Assembly: GCA_028693705.1 (NCBI GenBank)
Contig: JAQUUX010000029.1
Coordinates: 1 to 37,275 of the forward strand
Length of the DNA stretch: 37,275 bases
Direction of reading: 5' to 3'
Source: Lachnospiraceae bacterium
Lineage (GTDB): Bacteria; Bacillota; Clostridia; Lachnospirales; Lachnospiraceae
Shown here: one piece after another, positions 35,422-37,275 of the stretch
How the letters are laid out: every line of letters starts with the position of its first letter
Numbering within the stretch: the first letter of the stretch is position 1
The notes under the pieces: generated by a model
The model's database searches: none
What the model was told of the DNA's origin: nothing
The model's input: the letters and a program-made list of their open reading frames with translations, nothing else
Position numbers and translations under genes: made by a program

Positions 35422-36285
35422 TTATTCTTTTGTATCTGTAACAGCCTTTTCCGCTTTTACATAACCATTTAATGCAGCCAAAGTGATTGAATTTAACTGC
35501 AGACCATTCTTTTTATAGAAAATGATCTCCTCCGAAGAGTAAGGCATAACTTCCAAGGTAATATAATTCCAGGTAACACCATTTACATTTTCCGTAAGAG
35601 GACCACTTATCCCCGGATTTGTTTTCTTTTCTTCTTCCAGCCAGGCAAGATACGTTGTATCATTTCGATCTATATCCAGCTTGGTTGCATCCCAGGAAAG
35701 CTTAATTACCTGGGTAAGATCTTCGGTCGCAAGTACTCTTCCTACGGTTCTGATTTCATAGGTCAGTCCTGCCAGCTTGTCCATAGCTGCCAACTGCTCT
35801 GTTTCCGTGCCTCCGCTTACTGCAGCAGGTATATCAAATTCGCTGGAATCAATAAATTGCTCGGGTACCGTTACATTTGTCAGTGTCATCTTTACCTTAA
35901 GAGTACTGTCTACGATCGCCGTATCCGTGGTACGTACCAGAACATAGACTGGAATTGCCTTATGATTACCGCTTACCGTAATAGAAATATTATAAGCATT
36001 TTTTAAAGCAGCTCCACCACCCAGACGCTGACTTATAAAAACTGCCGGTGCCTCTTTAGTAGCTGTATTTAAAGAATACGTCTGTGTTGTTTCACCTGTT
36101 CTGGTACTCACCGTATAATCAGCTCCATCTGTGGGAGCATTCTCCAGCCAGAAGGATACTGTGTAATCAATATCCATTCCCAAAGTATTAAATAACAGGT
36201 TATTTTCGAAATTTCTTACTTCAAAATCATAACTCGTATTACCGCCCGCATAATCACTTCTGACAATATTCTCTACATAATCATC
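35422..36285 (-). CDS. Secreted/surface protein, 5'-truncated at a rearrangement junction
   Basis: The first ATG of the open frame is at 36183, but protein-like sequence (DDYVENIVRSDYAGGNTSYDF) continues upstream in frame to about 36,285, where it meets antisense LysR-family sequence and then a stop. The product lacks any signal peptide, as if the first part, often a short secretion signal in such proteins, was removed. The rest is beta-rich: about 280 residues with repeated T/V alternation and ending VTDTKE. I do not recognise the family; it resembles small secreted subunits that accompany surface fibres. It lies 14 bp ahead of the giant protein gene and was probably the first gene of that operon. 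Confidence 0.65.
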   Translation of the reverse strand, partial: DDYVENIVRSDYAGGNTSYDFEVRNFENNLLFNTLGMDIDYTVSFWLENAPTDGADYTVSTRTGETTQTYSLNTATKEAPAVFISQRLGGGAALKNAYNISITVSGNHKAIPVYVLVRTTDTAIVDSTLKVKMTLTNVTVPEQFIDSSEFDIPAAVSGGTETEQLAAMDKLAGLTYEIRTVGRVLATEDLTQVIKLSWDATKLDIDRNDTTYLAWLEEEKKTNPGISGPLTENVNGVTWNYITLEVMPYSSEEIIFYKKNGLQLNSITLAALNGYVKAEKAVTDTKE

Positions 36286-37109
36286 CTGATAACAGAAGCA
36301 GGAAATTTATACATAAAAAAAGTTCAGCAGATTCAACATATGGAAAACGAACTTTCCCAACAGTTAAATGATCTGTCTGAACTTAACACCGGATCCTTAC
36401 GAATCGGTGGTACGCATTATTTGAACTCTTATGTACTTCCAGATGTTTTAACAGAATATAAAGAAAGACATCCAGGCCTCCAACTGGATTTATTAGAAGC
36501 CGGATCACATGAATTGCTGAATATACTTGCTGAACATTAAATTGATCTTACTTTTAATTGTGCTATAAAACCAAAGGATTCCTTTTATCGTATTCCGGGA
36601 TTTATTGACACTATTTTAATCTCTGTTCCCAAATGTATGAGTATTAATGAACAGTTAAGTGACTATGCCTTAACTGCAAAGGACATTTTTGCTAAAAAAC
36701 ATCAGGATTTTGCGACTCCTTCTGTTTCATTATCAGCTTTGCAGATACACCCTTTATACTTTTGACCCCGGGAAACAATCTCTATAAACGAGGTCTCAGT
36801 TTCTTTGAGGATGCACAAATCACTCCCAATGTGTGCCTTCAGGTTTCTCAGCTTGTAACTGCCTACCACCTGTCACGCTTTGGAATGGGTGCTACCTTTA
36901 CAAGTGATTTGCTTGTTAATCCTGAACAGGATAGCATATTGTTTTATAAAATCAACTCACCTCTCTCATTTCGTGTTTTTGATATTGTTATGTCAGATGA
37001 ATCCTATATATCAAATGCCATGAACGAGTTTATTCATATTTTCCAGGATCACTATGGCTTGTATTTAAAAAAGCGGAAATCGACCCGCTTTTTTCCAAAA
37101 GATATTTAG
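36285..37109 (+). pseudogene. LysR-family regulator, remnant
   Basis: The end of the wing/linker region (ITEAGNLYIKKVQQIQ) and the effector-binding domain are recognisable (TGSLRIGGTHYLNSYVLPDVL...IDLTFNC...MGATFTSDLLV). The N-terminal helix-turn-helix, about the first 60 residues, is missing. The remaining frame is broken at least twice: TAA after ILAEH (36538-36540), and a TGA after HPLYF (about 36,762) with continuation one frame over from 36762 as LTPGNNLYKRGLSFF. It cannot encode a working DNA-binding regulator. The left boundary is where it meets the truncated surface gene. Confidence 0.9.
37067..37094. terminator. Bidirectional intrinsic terminator
   Basis: Arms aaaaaagcgg (37067-37076) and ccgctttttt (37085-37094), eight-base loop. 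The A6/T6 ends give U-tracts on both strands, suiting the LysR remnant and the convergent partial gene at the right edge. It overlaps the last codons of the LysR reading frame. Confidence 0.8.
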
Positions 37110-37129
37110 TTTTAACTTTTTATTTTTTT

Positions 37130-37275
37130 CTAATGCACATTAGTGTAAAGCAAATACATGTGCTCATTTTCAGGTGTATTCATGTTCAAATTGATCTCCG
37201 GCTTACCGGTATCCGGATTTTCAATTCCAACATATATCTTTATATGTTCATCACGCTTATAATTACCCTGAAAAG
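37130..37275 (-). CDS. Unknown protein, partial, C-terminal 48 codons
   Basis: An open minus-strand frame enters from the right edge and ends at TAG 37130-37132. The visible part includes DEHIKIYVGIENPDTGKPEI and NTPENEHMYLLYTNVH. It has protein-like composition, but I do not recognise it, and only 48 codons are visible. The start lies outside the window. Confidence 0.55.
   Translation of the reverse strand, partial: FQGNYKRDEHIKIYVGIENPDTGKPEINLNMNTPENEHMYLLYTNVH

Noticed and set aside
24186..36300. Insertion sequence or prophage origin of the right module
   Set aside because: No transposase, integrase, terminal inverted repeats or target duplication could be seen in the window.
36340..37109. 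Two functional short LysR-like genes
   Set aside because: Both pieces are parts of one effector-binding domain interrupted by TAA and a frameshift, with no helix-turn-helix.

Overview
The window looks like a chromosomal segment of a low-GC Clostridia, most likely a Lachnospiraceae-type gut Firmicute; the genus cannot be read from it. The reasons are AGGAG-type ribosome sites, a Phe T-box ahead of pheS-pheT, a 6S RNA of Firmicutes type, LPXTG/sortase surface proteins, an AgrC/LytTR-type two-component system and a giant beta-helix surface protein. A housekeeping core (about 6.7-24.2 kb) is flanked on both sides by cell-surface and regulatory modules.

Left module (1-6.6 kb, all minus strand): LytTR response regulator, AgrC-like histidine kinase, large LPXTG fimbrial protein, then a sortase whose start overlaps the fimbrial stop (ATGA). 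This reads as one operon in which a membrane sensor controls a surface polymer and its dedicated sortase. Two members are damaged: the kinase has a frameshift in an A6 tract, and the fimbrial gene has an in-frame TAG between intact halves.

Core: an EF-G paralogue with a non-canonical G4 motif (minus); tyrA-aroA (plus); a PilZ protein (minus); a minus-strand operon T-box-pheS-pheT-M18 aminopeptidase-queA-membrane protein; a DUF4143-type ATPase; a YihY/BrkB membrane protein; an inositol-monophosphatase-like enzyme (plus); an unknown membrane protein; and a 6S RNA gene with its own promoter and terminator. All core genes are uninterrupted.

Right module (24.5-36.3 kb, minus strand): an N-terminally truncated secreted protein, a giant secreted protein of about 3,090 codons with GLUG-type repeats, and a membrane-anchored degenerate GGDEF-EAL protein. 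The giant gene has one frameshift and one in-frame TAG; the GGDEF-EAL gene also has an in-frame TAG. The 5' end of the module abuts a plus-strand LysR-family pseudogene that has lost its DNA-binding half, so the module's original promoter and first exported domain appear lost at a rearrangement junction near 36,285. A partial unknown gene ends at the right edge.

The main oddity is that three large accessory genes are each split by an in-frame TAG with well-conserved sequence on both sides, while TAG also ends several ordinary genes (M18 aminopeptidase, ATPase). Gene decay is the simplest reading. Leaky TAG or phase variation is possible and testable.
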